DNA of 43,375 nucleotides from Hyphomonadaceae bacterium. GTDB taxonomy: Bacteria > Pseudomonadota > Alphaproteobacteria > Caulobacterales > Aquidulcibacteraceae. A model generated the notes under the pieces. That model was not told the origin of the DNA, made no database searches, and saw only the letters and a program-made list of their open reading frames with translations. The stretch is taken from assembly GCA_016791365.1 (NCBI GenBank), contig JAEUMT010000014.1, positions 1 to 43,375 on the forward strand, in the 5' to 3' direction. Position numbers and translations under genes: made by a program. This document shows positions 23,705-33,062 of the stretch, in pieces (within the stretch, counting starts at the first letter, position 1; each line of letters begins with the position of its first letter).

Positions 23705-26539
23705 TCAGTACGTGAAGCGGATGCCCGCCAGGAATTGGCGGCCATAGTGGTGGTAGAACGAGGACCGATCGTCCGGTGAAATGAACTGGTCGTTCACTTC
23801 GTCGGTGAGGTTGAGGCCTTCAAACGAGATACGAAGGCGATCGGTCAACGCGTAGGAGCTGGAGAAGTCGACATTCAGTGTCGCCGCCGTGCTCTCCGAC
23901 GTGTTGCCGTTGCGGCCCGGAATGGTCGTCAGATAGTCGCTGCGATAGGCCCCCGAGATGCGCGCCGAGAAGCGGGCATCTTCGTAGTAGAGCGTCGCGT
24001 TCCAGGATTCATCCGAGAGACCGTTCAGCGGAGCGGTGACGAGGATGCCGCCGGCGGCGTTGCGGTAGTCGATGTCGGATTGCACGTTGGTGTAGTTCAC
24101 GATGCCGCCGAAATTCGAGAGCACGCCCGGCAAGAAGAAGAACGGCGTTTGCACGCTGATCTCGAAGCCTTCCACCGGACCGCCGGGTGTGTTCACCGGC
24201 TGGCTGAACGCCCACAGCAAAGTTGGATTGCACGTGCCGGAGTCGACACCGCCTGGGCATGCGGCCGTCGCCACCGAGTTCGGAAGGCCGAACGGATTGG
24301 TGTTGAACGCCAGGTCTTGGCGCAGTGTTTGGATGAAGCTGTCGACGTCCTTGTAGAAGTACGCGACCGAGAACAGCGCGCCTTCGTGGAAGTACCATTC
24401 AGCCGAGAGATCGTAAGAACGTGCGCGGAAGGGTTCGAGATCCGGGTTGCCGAGCGTGACCGTGCGGTTCGAACCAGACACCGCGACGGCGGCGCCGGGA
24501 TTGAGCTGCGCAAGGCCAGGTCGCGACATCACATCAGCAGCGCCAAAGCGGATCAGGACGTCATCCGTCGGCTCCAACACCATGTTGATGGCAGGCAGCG
24601 TATCGGAATAGCTGCGCTCCTCACGAAGCTGCGCCGGCACGACGCCGGAATTGGTCCAGCCGGACGCGGTCTGATTGGTTTCGACGTAGCGCACGCCGAT
24701 ATTGCCGCGGAACGGCATGCCGGCGATTTCGGTATCCCAATCGGCCTGGATGTAGCCGCCCTGGTCTTCTTCCTGGATGGTGAAGTTGTTGCCGAGCGCT
24801 GGCCCGATGCCCATCGGGAAGATGCTCGGATTGTAGAGCCCCCACAACGATGCCGCGCGCTGTACGTCCGGCGCGGCCCAGGTCGAGATGAGGCCTGCAG
24901 GCAAGCTGAGGCCAGTGCCGCTCAGCTGCACGATCTGCGCGTAGAGCGCGTTTGCCGTTCCCGACGCGAAGCCGGGGATCGAGCTTTCCTGGTTCGCGGT
25001 CGTGCCGTTTGAGCGGCGCAGTTCACGCGAGTCGAACTCGTAATTCTTGAAATTGACGCCGCCGGTGAGCGTGAGCCAATCGTTGGCGTCAAATTCGAGG
25101 TCGGCATAGGCGGTTTCGAACTGGTTATCGACGTACTGAGGGCGCAGACGGATTTGCGAGAGCGTCCAAACGCTGGGATCGGTTACGTTCACACCGCCAT
25201 AGGTGATGAGCGGCAAGCGGCTGTCGCCGCGATAGTCGTAGACATATCCGTCGACGTTATTGCGATCCCAGAGCAGCGTCGTCTGAATCGGGTTCGAGTG
25301 ATCCGATTCAGAGCGGCCAACAAACAAGCGGCCTTCGAGGTTGTCCGTGAACTGATGTTCTACCGTGACGGATGTTTGACGAAGGATCGACGTCAGCTCG
25401 TCGTAGCGAAATTCGGAGCGGATATCGACATCGTCGAATTGACCGTAAACCAGCGTGTTTCCGCGAATTTGCCACGCCGTGACATCGACATCGTTGATGC
25501 CTGTGCCGCCTGTGGTGCTGAACACGGCCGATTCAAGGAATGATTCGGAGCGGGTCGCTTCGTGCTCGGCATAGAGCGAGTCAAACGTGATATCGGTCGA
25601 TTCCGTTGGGCGGAATTGCATCGTGAACGTGGCGCCCAAGCGTCCTTGAGTGTGCTCGTACACATCGTAGCGCGGGATACGCGGGTGGAAGGCTTGGTTC
25701 ACGTCGTCAAAGTTCGCGCCGGAGGTCAAGCCGCCAACAGATCCGAAACGCGAGTTGGTAGCACAAGGTGAAGCGCAGCCGGAGAGAGAGATGTCGGTGG
25801 TGCCGTCATTTTGCCAGCGCACGGTGCTGGCGCCTTCTTCTCGCGAGTCGCGATCGGAGTAAGCGACCGAGAGCAGGACGCCGATACTATCGTTTGCGAA
25901 TGTGTCGCTGATCAGGAAGGCGAAACGCGGGTCGTAGGTCTCGGAAAGATCGTTGTAGCCCCAGTTCAGCGAGGTCGCGAGCGTGAAGCCGTCATAGTCG
26001 AACGGCCGCGACGTGCGCAGGTCGACCGTCGCGCCGAGCGAGCCTTCTTCCACTTCAGCTTCGGCCGTTTTGCGGACGGTGATGTTGCTGAAGAGTTCGG
26101 AGGCGAAGATGTTGAAGTCGAAGTTACGCGCGCGGTTGGTGCCGTTTTCCGCGTCGGTGGAGCCCATGGACGACATGGCTTCCATGCCGTTGAGGCGCAC
26201 GCGCGTGAATTGCGGACCGAGACCGCGCACGGAGATGTTGCGGCCTTCACCGTTTGAGCGGGTGATCGCGACGCCCGGGATGCGTTGGATGGATTCGGAG
26301 AGGTTGAGATCGGGGAAGTCCGCGATGTCTTCCGCAACGATGGCGTCGACGGCGGCGGTTTCCTCGCGCTTGAGGTCGATCGCCTCCGCCAAACTGGCGC
26401 GGAAGCCGGTGACGACAATTTCCTCGTCCTCGACGACGTCTTGCGCCGCCGCCTGGCCGGCGAACCCCGCTGCAAACGCGGCGAGCGACGCGCCAAGCGC
26501 CAGCGACAGTTTCGGGCGCATGTGACCCTTACGACTCAT
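23705..26539 (-). CDS. TonB-dependent outer-membrane receptor, probable oligogalacturonate/oligosaccharide importer
   Basis: A 944-residue TonB-dependent receptor. It has a signal peptide ending in GQAAAQ, a TonB-box region EEIVVTGF at residues 39-46, and a plug domain with IQRIPGVAITR and ISVRGLGPQFTRVRLNG. A large beta-barrel follows, ending in the outer-membrane signal IRFTY. The GEGRNISVRG plug is common in carbohydrate-type receptors of Caulobacterales and Xanthomonadales. A strong ribosome site (GGGAGGA) precedes the start by seven bases. Two LacI-type operators upstream and the lyase and uronate genes nearby suggest pectin oligomers as cargo (inference). Confidence 0.93.
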   Translation of the reverse strand: MSRKGHMRPKLSLALGASLAAFAAGFAGQAAAQDVVEDEEIVVTGFRASLAEAIDLKREETAAVDAIVAEDIADFPDLNLSESIQRIPGVAITRSNGEGRNISVRGLGPQFTRVRLNGMEAMSSMGSTDAENGTNRARNFDFNIFASELFSNITVRKTAEAEVEEGSLGATVDLRTSRPFDYDGFTLATSLNWGYNDLSETYDPRFAFLISDTFANDSIGVLLSVAYSDRDSREEGASTVRWQNDGTTDISLSGCASPCATNSRFGSVGGLTSGANFDDVNQAFHPRIPRYDVYEHTQGRLGATFTMQFRPTESTDITFDSLYAEHEATRSESFLESAVFSTTGGTGINDVDVTAWQIRGNTLVYGQFDDVDIRSEFRYDELTSILRQTSVTVEHQFTDNLEGRLFVGRSESDHSNPIQTTLLWDRNNVDGYVYDYRGDSRLPLITYGGVNVTDPSVWTLSQIRLRPQYVDNQFETAYADLEFDANDWLTLTGGVNFKNYEFDSRELRRSNGTTANQESSIPGFASGTANALYAQIVQLSGTGLSLPAGLISTWAAPDVQRAASLWGLYNPSIFPMGIGPALGNNFTIQEEDQGGYIQADWDTEIAGMPFRGNIGVRYVETNQTASGWTNSGVVPAQLREERSYSDTLPAINMVLEPTDDVLIRFGAADVMSRPGLAQLNPGAAVAVSGSNRTVTLGNPDLEPFRARSYDLSAEWYFHEGALFSVAYFYKDVDSFIQTLRQDLAFNTNPFGLPNSVATAACPGGVDSGTCNPTLLWAFSQPVNTPGGPVEGFEISVQTPFFFLPGVLSNFGGIVNYTNVQSDIDYRNAAGGILVTAPLNGLSDESWNATLYYEDARFSARISGAYRSDYLTTIPGRNGNTSESTAATLNVDFSSSYALTDRLRISFEGLNLTDEVNDQFISPDDRSSFYHHYGRQFLAGIRFTY

Positions 26540-26603
26540 TGGTATTCCTCCCCGACTTGACCCCGAGTGCGCCCGGCTTGTCGACCGCCGCCTGGAATTC
26601 TTC

Positions 26604-26617
26604 TGACACCGGTGTCA
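26604..26617. promoter_or_regulatory. LacI-type operator, site 3 (perfect palindrome)
   Basis: TGACACCGGTGTCA is a perfect 14-bp palindrome centred on CCGG, as is typical of LacI-family sites. It lies 65 bases upstream of the receptor start and 170 bases upstream of zwf. Confidence 0.75.
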
Positions 26618-26627
26618 TTTGCCTGAA

Positions 26628-26641
26628 TGATACCGGTGTCA
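26628..26641. promoter_or_regulatory. LacI-type operator, site 4
   Basis: TGATACCGGTGTCA differs from site 3 at one base. The two centres are 24 bases apart, on about the same face of the helix, which would suit cooperative binding. An inverted repeat CAAGCTT-N7-AAGCTTG (26644-26664) lies right beside it. Confidence 0.75.
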
Positions 26642-26786
26642 GTCAAGCTTATCAGCGAAGCTTGGTTTGACAAGCGAAAGACGTCTGAAACGCGATAGGT
26701 GTCGCTCGGAAGTAACTCTCGCAGGTGCGAGATAGGTTGGGCGCGGGCCTTTTGCGTGCGGCGGCGAACACTAGTTTGGTGGGTAC

Positions 26787-28253
26787 ATGGCTGAGTTCAT
26801 CCCCGTCCCGCCGTTCGATCTCGTCGTGTTTGGCGCGACCGGCGATCTCTCGCTCAGAAAGCTCTTTCCTTCGCTGCTGCATCGCTTTGTCGACGGTCAA
26901 ATTCCGCCACAGTCCCGGATCATCGGCGTGGCGCGCAGTGAAATGGACACGTCTGCGTTCCGGCAGATGGTGCACGAGGCGCATCTGAAGTTCGCACCGA
27001 AGGATCACATCGACGAAGCCAAATGCGCCGAGTTCTTGAAGCACGTTGAGTACGCGCGCGTCGATGCGACAGCGCCGGCTAGCGAGTGGGGCGCGTTGAA
27101 AGACGCGCTGGCGAACGGCAATGGCAATGTGCGCATCTTCTATCTATCGACGGCGCCATCGCTCTTCGTGACGATCGCGCAGCGTTTGGCCGAAACCGCG
27201 CTCGCGACGCCGACTTCACGGATCGTGCTGGAAAAACCGATCGGGCGTGATTTGGCCTCGTCACGCGGGATCAATGATGGCGTTGGCGCGGTGTTCGATG
27301 AACAACGCACGTTCCGCATCGATCACTATCTCGGCAAGGAGACGGTGCAGAACCTTCTCGTGCTGCGCTTCGCGAATATGCTGGTGGAGCCGATCTGGTC
27401 GCGCGCGACCATCGATCATGTGCAGATCACAGTGGCGGAAGAACTCGGCGTCGAAGGGCGCGCGGACTATTACGATAAATCCGGCGCGCTGCGCGACATG
27501 GTGCAGAACCATATGCTGCAGCTCTTGTGCCTGGTGGCGCTGGAATCGCCGAACTCCATGGACGCGGACGCGATCCGGACGGAGAAGTTGAAGGTGCTTT
27601 CAGCGTTGCGGCGTATCGGGCCGGGCGACGTCGCGTCGAAGACGGTGCGCGGGCAATATAAGGCTGGCCTCGTGGACGGCGCGAAGGCGCCGGCGTACGC
27701 GGAGGAAGTCGGCAAGGCTTCACGCACCGAGACGTTCGTCGCGATCAAAGCCGAAGTCGATAATTGGCGCTGGGCCGGTGTGCCGTTTTATCTGCGCACG
27801 GGAAAGCGCATGGGGGCGCGGCGTTCCGAGATCGTCATTCAGTTCAAGGATACGCCGGTGCCGATATTTGGCGCGGGCGCCGGCGCGCCGAACAAGTTGG
27901 TGTTGCGTCTGCAGCCGGATGAGGGCGTGCGGCTATGGCTCAATATGAAAGAGCCGGGCCCCGGCGGCTTGCGCATCAAGACGGCGCCGCTCGACCTTTC
28001 GTTCGCGGAAGAATTCAACGTGCGCTACCCCGATGCGTATGAGCGGCTGCTGATGGATGTCGTGCGCGGCAATCTCTCGCTCTTCATGCGGCGCGATGAA
28101 GTTGACGCGGCCTGGACGTGGGCCGACGCTCTGCTCGCCGCGTGGGATGCGAGCGGCGCAGAGCCTTATCTCTATGCCGCTGGCTCAAACGGTCCGACGC
28201 AATCGGCCGTGCTGCTTGATCGCGACGGGCGCGCCTGGTGGGATCCGGAGTGA
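26787..28253 (+). CDS. zwf: Glucose-6-phosphate 1-dehydrogenase
   Basis: A 488-residue enzyme that oxidises glucose 6-phosphate to 6-phosphogluconolactone, the entry to the Entner-Doudoroff and pentose phosphate routes. The NADP-binding motif GATGDLSLRK is at residues 16-25, EKPIGRD at 149-155, and the active-site signature RIDHYLGKE at 177-185. It is followed 145 bases later by edd, with a repeat element and no lactonase gene between them. It is divergent from the TonB receptor and shares its operator region. Confidence 0.96.
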   Translation: MAEFIPVPPFDLVVFGATGDLSLRKLFPSLLHRFVDGQIPPQSRIIGVARSEMDTSAFRQMVHEAHLKFAPKDHIDEAKCAEFLKHVEYARVDATAPASEWGALKDALANGNGNVRIFYLSTAPSLFVTIAQRLAETALATPTSRIVLEKPIGRDLASSRGINDGVGAVFDEQRTFRIDHYLGKETVQNLLVLRFANMLVEPIWSRATIDHVQITVAEELGVEGRADYYDKSGALRDMVQNHMLQLLCLVALESPNSMDADAIRTEKLKVLSALRRIGPGDVASKTVRGQYKAGLVDGAKAPAYAEEVGKASRTETFVAIKAEVDNWRWAGVPFYLRTGKRMGARRSEIVIQFKDTPVPIFGAGAGAPNKLVLRLQPDEGVRLWLNMKEPGPGGLRIKTAPLDLSFAEEFNVRYPDAYERLLMDVVRGNLSLFMRRDEVDAAWTWADALLAAWDASGAEPYLYAAGSNGPTQSAVLLDRDGRAWWDPE

Positions 28254-28276
28254 TGGCGGAGCTTAGCCTCCTGGTT

Positions 28277-28387
28277 CTCCCTTCCCCCTTGTGGGGAAGG
28301 GAGGGGATGGGGGTATCACCTCAGCTGTTTCGCAACACCGCCGCCGTTACCCCCACCCCCGGCCCCGCCCCACAAGGGGGCGGGGAG
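28277..28387. repeat. C-tract/G-tract intergenic repeat, family 2 copy A
   Basis: The element starts with a hairpin CTTCCCCCTTGTGGGGAAG. The shared blocks GGATGGGGGTATCA and CAACACCGCCG follow, then TTACCCCCACCCC, and it ends in a CCCCGCCCC/GGGGGCGGGG hairpin. It fills the zwf-edd gap. Its end (GGGGAG at 28382) provides or overlaps the ribosome site of edd. It is homologous to the element at 32913. Confidence 0.85.
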
Positions 28388-28398
28388 AAGATGTAGAT

Positions 28399-30228
28399 AT
28401 GCCGATGCTCAACTCTACAGTTGTCGCTGTCACTGAACGTATCGCTTCGCGCAGCGCGTCGCGACGACGGCGCTATCTGGATTTGATCGATGCGTATGAT
28501 CCCACCAAACCGGCGCGGGTGAAGATCGCGGAAGCAAACCGCGCGCATGGTGCGGCGGGTTGCGCGGTGCAGGATAAGATCGAGCTGCTTGGCGGCAATT
28601 GGCCGTCGATAGGTATCGTCACCGCTTATAACGACATGCTCTCGGCGCACGCGCCGTATGAGCGCTATCCGGAAATCATTCGCGCCGCGGCCCGCAAAGT
28701 GGGCGCTGTCGCGCAGGTCGCGGGCGGCGTGCCGGCGATGTGCGACGGCGTCACGCAGGGCTTCGAGGGCATGGAGCTTTCGCTGTTTTCGCGCGATGTG
28801 ATTGCGCTCAGCACCGCCGTGTCGCTGTCGCACGCGACGTTTGATGCCGCGTTGCTGCTTGGGATTTGCGACAAGATCGTGCCGGGACTTTTGATCGGCG
28901 CTTTGAGATTTCCATGGTTGCCTGCGATCTTTGTGCCGGGTGGCCCGATGCCTTCGGGCTTGCCGAACAAAGAGAAGGCCGCGCGCCGGCAATTGTTCGC
29001 GGAAGGCAAGATCGGCCGCGCGGAATTGCTGCAGGCCGAAGCCGAAAGTTATCACGCGCCGGGGACGTGTACGTTTTACGGCACGGCGAACTCCAATCAG
29101 ATGATGATGGAGGTGATGGGGCTGCACGTGCCGGGCGCGGCGTTTGTCGCGCCTAACACGCCACTGCGTGAAGCGCTGACCATTGCGGCTGCTCAACGCG
29201 CGGCGCAGATCACGGGGCTTGGCGATGATTATCGCCCGATCGGACGCGTGGTGGACGAGAAGGCGATTGTGAATGCAATCGTCGGCCTGATGGCGACGGG
29301 CGGCTCGACCAACCATTTCATCCATTTGCCCGCGATTGCACTGGCGGCGGGCATTGAAATCACCTGGGATGATTTCGCCGAGCTCTCGCACGTCACGCCG
29401 TTGCTGGCGCGCATCTATCCGAATGGTTCAGCGGATGTGAATCAGTTCCACGACGCGGGCGGCATGGGCTTTCTCACGCGCGAATTGCTCGATGCGGGTT
29501 TGCTGCATGGAGATATTGCGACCGTTGGCGGTGAGAGCTTGGCGGCGTACGCACAGGAGCCGTTGCTCGTCGGAGAGACGCTTTCGTGGCGTGATGCGCC
29601 CGGGACGAGCGCGGATGAAAGCGTGCTGCGCGGCGCGCGCGCGCCATTCTCGGCGGATGGAGGCCTTCGTTTGCTGAGCGGCGGGCTTGGGCGTGCGTGT
29701 GTGAAAGTTTCCGCCGTCGCCGAGGGCAAGCGCATCGTTGAAGCGCCAGCTTTGGTGTTTGATTCGCAAGCGGAGGTTCAAGCGGCCTTCAAGCGCGGCG
29801 ATCTCGATCGTGATTGTGTGATTGTTGTGCGCGGGCAGGGGCCGCGCGCGAATGGCATGCCGGAACTGCACAAATTGATGCCGCTGATGGGCGCGCTGCA
29901 GGATCGCGGCTTACACGTTGCGCTGGCGACCGACGGGAGAATGTCCGGCGCTAGTGGGAAGGTCCTGGCGGCGATCCATATTACGCCCGAGGCGGCGGAA
30001 GGCGGGCCGATCGCGAAGGTGCGTGATGGCGATGTGTTGCGTGTCGATGGCGACAGCGGCGTGCTTGATGTTGTCTCGCCCGCCGATTGGCGCGGGCGCG
30101 CGCCGGCGCAGCTCGACCTCGCCGGGAATTCACGTGGATTGGGGCGCGAACTGTTCTCGCTCTTTCGGGCAAACGCCTGCTCCGCCGAGCGTGGCGGGTC
30201 TTCGTTCCCGGACTTCGATCCGGTCTAG
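28399..30228 (+). CDS. edd: Phosphogluconate dehydratase
   Basis: A 609-residue member of the IlvD/Edd family that dehydrates 6-phosphogluconate to KDPG using an iron-sulfur cluster. Motifs include [17 protein letters not shown], the Cys-containing [15 protein letters not shown] and [22 protein letters not shown], and [17 protein letters not shown] near the C-terminus. The frame is open from 28291, but that stretch is repeat DNA; the ATG at 28399 has GGAGAAG eight bases upstream and gives the family's length (E. coli Edd is 603). With the aldolase at 14170 it completes the Entner-Doudoroff route. Confidence 0.96.
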   Translation: MPMLNSTVVAVTERIASRSASRRRRYLDLIDAYDPTKPARVKIAEANRAHGAAGCAVQDKIELLGGNWPSIGIVTAYNDMLSAHAPYERYPEIIRAAARKVGAVAQVAGGVPAMCDGVTQGFEGMELSLFSRDVIALSTAVSLSHATFDAALLLGICDKIVPGLLIGALRFPWLPAIFVPGGPMPSGLPNKEKAARRQLFAEGKIGRAELLQAEAESYHAPGTCTFYGTANSNQMMMEVMGLHVPGAAFVAPNTPLREALTIAAAQRAAQITGLGDDYRPIGRVVDEKAIVNAIVGLMATGGSTNHFIHLPAIALAAGIEITWDDFAELSHVTPLLARIYPNGSADVNQFHDAGGMGFLTRELLDAGLLHGDIATVGGESLAAYAQEPLLVGETLSWRDAPGTSADESVLRGARAPFSADGGLRLLSGGLGRACVKVSAVAEGKRIVEAPALVFDSQAEVQAAFKRGDLDRDCVIVVRGQGPRANGMPELHKLMPLMGALQDRGLHVALATDGRMSGASGKVLAAIHITPEAAEGGPIAKVRDGDVLRVDGDSGVLDVVSPADWRGRAPAQLDLAGNSRGLGRELFSLFRANACSAERGGSSFPDFDPV

Positions 30229-31781
30229 TCGATGCCCATTTGCTGGCGGAAACGCTCCTCGAACGCCGCATCGCGCGGCTGCGGTGCGAAGCCCTCGCCG
30301 ACAGAAATCTCCAGCTCGCGATTGACGCCGCCGCCGAGCGGCACAGTCAGATGCTCAACCTGACGGAATGTCGTGAAGTCGGTCGCCACGAGCGGGAGGT
30401 AAGCCGGCGTCAGATGAACAACCAGCACGCGCCCGCCTTCTTCGGGGCGCATCGGGTTGCTCGCCTCGGCGGAGTTGTTGGCTGTGCCGTGCAGCAGCCA
30501 CATGCGGACCGGCGGCAGCGGCGCGCCGGCGCGCCGTGCTTCGCGCCAATAATAGCTCAGCTCGAAATACGTCATGCGGTCGTCGACCATGACTGCGGAG
30601 AACGGCAATTCGCCCGGCTGGACCGCGGCGCGGCGTGCGATCTCGTTTGCCGTCTCTTGCCAGCCGCGCGCTGTGCGTACGCCTTTGGCTTGATTGGCAA
30701 TGGCGGGATACGAGGCGATGACGGCGACGAATGCGGCGCCGATGGCGATGTTGGCTAGCGTAGCGATGACCAGAGTCCGGCGCCCCGCCGCCGAGGAAAA
30801 CAGCGTGCCCGTCACCAGCAATAGCAAGGCCGGATAGGCGACGGCGGCCCAGTTGGCGTTGGCGCGCGAGATAAAGGCGATAGCGCTGATGATGATGAAG
30901 GGCGGGATGATGTAGGCGATGAGAAACTTTTCCTCGGTCGAAAGCCCTTCGCTACGCCGCCAGGCGCGCCAGAGCGCCCAGATCAGAACAACGAAGATCA
31001 CCGGCCCGATGACGCCGGCCTGCCCAAAGATGAACTCGAACAGCTCGTCCAGATTGAACAGTTTGGCGGCGTCGAAGTGGGCGTTCGATGCGGTGTGACG
31101 CGCCGTGACGAAGCCGTTCTGAACGTTCCAGATCAAGTTCGGCGCGATCACGATCAATGCGATCAAGGTCGCAAGCAGGCCCCGGCCTTTCGCCAGCGCC
31201 GCGCGCACGGGCATAAGCCACCAGGCGGCGAGCGTCGTGCAGAGGAAGAAGTAGAACATGGCGTACTTGGCTTGCACGCCCAGGCCGATGGCGAGTCCAA
31301 GCACGGCGGCCCACGCCCACGCGCGCGTGTTGACGAGCCGCCACATCGCCAGGAGCGCGATCGACCAGAGCGGCAAGAGCAGCGCATCGGTGGAAATGAG
31401 ACTGGACGAGAACCAAACGCCGGGCAGCATCAGCCACCCGAAACCGGCCCAGAAGCCGGGCCAGGCGCCGTACATCGAGCGGCCAAGCAAGAAGAGCGCG
31501 CTTGCGGCGATCATGTGCGCGATCGGCGCGCCGAGCCGCACGGCCCATTCCGCGTCGGTGCCGGCGAGGAAGGTCGTCGCGCCGATCACCCAGGCGATCA
31601 GCGGCGGTTTGGTGAAGTAGCCCCAATCGAACGCGCGCGACCACATCCAGTATTGCGCTTCGTCGAAATAGAGCCCGAGCGGCACGTAAAAGAGCGCGCC
31701 GATGCGCGCGGCCGTGACCACGATAAGCACGAACAGAAAGGCGAGCGTCGCGCGGTCGAAGGCGGCTCGGTTTGCGGTCAT
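30225..31781 (-). CDS. GT39/PMT-family membrane glycosyltransferase (ArnT-like)
   Basis: A 518-residue polytopic membrane protein with about ten hydrophobic segments. The first periplasmic loop holds [29 protein letters not shown], which includes the acidic catalytic motif (DEAQYW) and the KPPL motif of dolichyl-phosphate-mannose or ArnT-type transferases. Such enzymes move a sugar from a polyprenyl phosphate onto lipid A, protein or cell-wall polymers; the acceptor here is unknown. The C-terminal 150 residues form a soluble domain. Its 3' end overlaps edd by four bases. It is divergent from aguA and has no obvious link to the neighbouring pathways. Confidence 0.85.
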   Translation of the reverse strand: MTANRAAFDRATLAFLFVLIVVTAARIGALFYVPLGLYFDEAQYWMWSRAFDWGYFTKPPLIAWVIGATTFLAGTDAEWAVRLGAPIAHMIAASALFLLGRSMYGAWPGFWAGFGWLMLPGVWFSSSLISTDALLLPLWSIALLAMWRLVNTRAWAWAAVLGLAIGLGVQAKYAMFYFFLCTTLAAWWLMPVRAALAKGRGLLATLIALIVIAPNLIWNVQNGFVTARHTASNAHFDAAKLFNLDELFEFIFGQAGVIGPVIFVVLIWALWRAWRRSEGLSTEEKFLIAYIIPPFIIISAIAFISRANANWAAVAYPALLLLVTGTLFSSAAGRRTLVIATLANIAIGAAFVAVIASYPAIANQAKGVRTARGWQETANEIARRAAVQPGELPFSAVMVDDRMTYFELSYYWREARRAGAPLPPVRMWLLHGTANNSAEASNPMRPEEGGRVLVVHLTPAYLPLVATDFTTFRQVEHLTVPLGGGVNRELEISVGEGFAPQPRDAAFEERFRQQMGID

Positions 31782-31802
31782 CGGCGTCTCGGATTGTCCC
31801 CC

Positions 31803-31843
31803 GGGCGTCTTAGCTGATGGCCCCCCTGGGCGCCAGGACGCCC
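31803..31843. other. Long inverted repeat between the glycosyltransferase and aguA
   Basis: GGGCGTC (31803-31809) pairs with GACGCCC (31837-31843) across 27 bases, and TGG/CCA pairing inside is possible. A TTGTCCC half-site (31794-31800) adjoins it, the same as half of the palindrome in the puuA2 promoter. It may be a regulatory site for the agmatine genes, but the evidence is thin. Confidence 0.3.
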
Positions 31844-31906
31844 GCGCACTTGTATGGGGGTTGAACGTGCCTATCTGGCGTCGTTTGTATGGGCTAAGGA
31901 GCCGCC

Positions 31907-32893
31907 ATGACGACGATTCCCGCAGAATGGCGCCCGCATAAGGCGATCTGGACCGGTTGGCCCTCGGCGGCCGATCTCTGGGGCGAGGATCTGGATCCCG
32001 CGCGCGCCGAGGTTTCAGCGATGGTCCGCGCGCTTTGGGATGGCGGCAATGGCGACAAGATGCGCGTGCTGGCGCATGGGCGCGAGGCGGAGGCGAGCGC
32101 CAAGTTGGCGCTTGGGCAAGCGGCCGAAGTAATCCCCGGCGCGTTCGGCGACATTTGGTTCCGTGACACGGGCCCGATCTTCGATAGCGCCGGTGTCGCG
32201 CATGGTTTTCAGTTCAACGGCTGGGGCGGAAAATACCAGTTGCCGCACGATGACGAAGTCGGCGCGCGGATCGCGCTTTTGTCTAAGGCCGACTATCGGC
32301 GGCATGAATTTATTCTCGAAGGCGGCGCTATCGAGATGGATGGCGAGGGCACGCTGCTGACGACGCGCCAATGCGTGCTCAACCCGAACCGCAACGCGCA
32401 CTGGACGGAAGAGGGCGCGGAAGTCGCGTTGAAGCGGGCGCTCGGAGTTGAGAAGATTTTGTGGCTCGATGAGGGCCTGCTCAACGACCACACCGATGGG
32501 CACATAGATAACCTCGCGCGCTTCGTCGCGCCGGGCAAAGTCGTCTGCCAAGCGCCAGCCAATCGCGACGATCCGAACCATGACGTGCTCGAGGAGATCG
32601 CGCTGTCGCTCGGCGCCATGCGCGATGCGAAGGGTCGCAAGCTCGAAGTGATCCGCATTCCCTCCGTGGGCCTGCTTGAGGATGAAGACGGCGATCCCGT
32701 GCCGGCCAGCCACATGAACTTTCTCATCGGCAATTCGACGGTGGTTGTGCCGATCTATTCTGGGAGCGGCGATGATGCGGTGAATGCGCTGGGGCCGCTG
32801 TTTCCAGGCCGCAAGGTTGTCGGGCTGTCGTCGAACGCGATTTTGACGGGGGGTGGTTCGTTCCATTGCATCACTCAACAGGAGCCGGCGTGA
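31907..32893 (+). CDS. aguA: Agmatine deiminase
   Basis: A 328-residue member of the guanidine-modifying (PPADH) family that hydrolyses agmatine to N-carbamoylputrescine and ammonia. It has WPHK-like WRPHKAIWTGWP at the N-terminus, FGDIWFRDTGP (substrate-binding acids), NDHTDGHIDN (catalytic Asp-His) and the catalytic Cys at about residue 321 in GGGSFHCITQQ. A strong ribosome site AAGGAG lies five bases upstream. The next gene carries out the following step. Confidence 0.95.
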   Translation: MTTIPAEWRPHKAIWTGWPSAADLWGEDLDPARAEVSAMVRALWDGGNGDKMRVLAHGREAEASAKLALGQAAEVIPGAFGDIWFRDTGPIFDSAGVAHGFQFNGWGGKYQLPHDDEVGARIALLSKADYRRHEFILEGGAIEMDGEGTLLTTRQCVLNPNRNAHWTEEGAEVALKRALGVEKILWLDEGLLNDHTDGHIDNLARFVAPGKVVCQAPANRDDPNHDVLEEIALSLGAMRDAKGRKLEVIRIPSVGLLEDEDGDPVPASHMNFLIGNSTVVVPIYSGSGDDAVNALGPLFPGRKVVGLSSNAILTGGGSFHCITQQEPA

Positions 32894-32912
32894 TGTTGCG
32901 CACTTCTGATTT

Positions 32913-33034
32913 CCTTCCCCCTCGCGGGGAAGGTGTCGCGCGGAGCGCGACGGATGGGGGCATCAGCGCGGAAGCTTCGAAGCAACACCGCCGTTACCCC
33001 CACCCCCAACCCCGCCCCGCACGGGGGCGGGGAG
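32913..33034. repeat. C-tract/G-tract intergenic repeat, family 2 copy B
   Basis: The blocks CCTTCCCCCTCGCGGGGAAG, GGATGGGGGCATCA, CAACACCGCCG, TTACCCCCACCCC and CCCCGCCCC/GGGGGCGGGG occur in the same order as in the copy at 28277. The middle holds an extra GTCGCGCGGAGCGCGAC hairpin. It fills the gap between aguA and aguB, ending 28 bases before aguB. Confidence 0.85.
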
Positions 33035-33062
33035 TCGCGCGTTTGGTTGAAGGTGTTCTCTG

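Noticed and set aside
24080-25012. Open frame of 310 codons on the plus strand opposite the TonB receptor
   Set aside because: The sense strand encodes a complete receptor; the antisense product is Arg/Ala-rich with no recognisable family or ribosome site.
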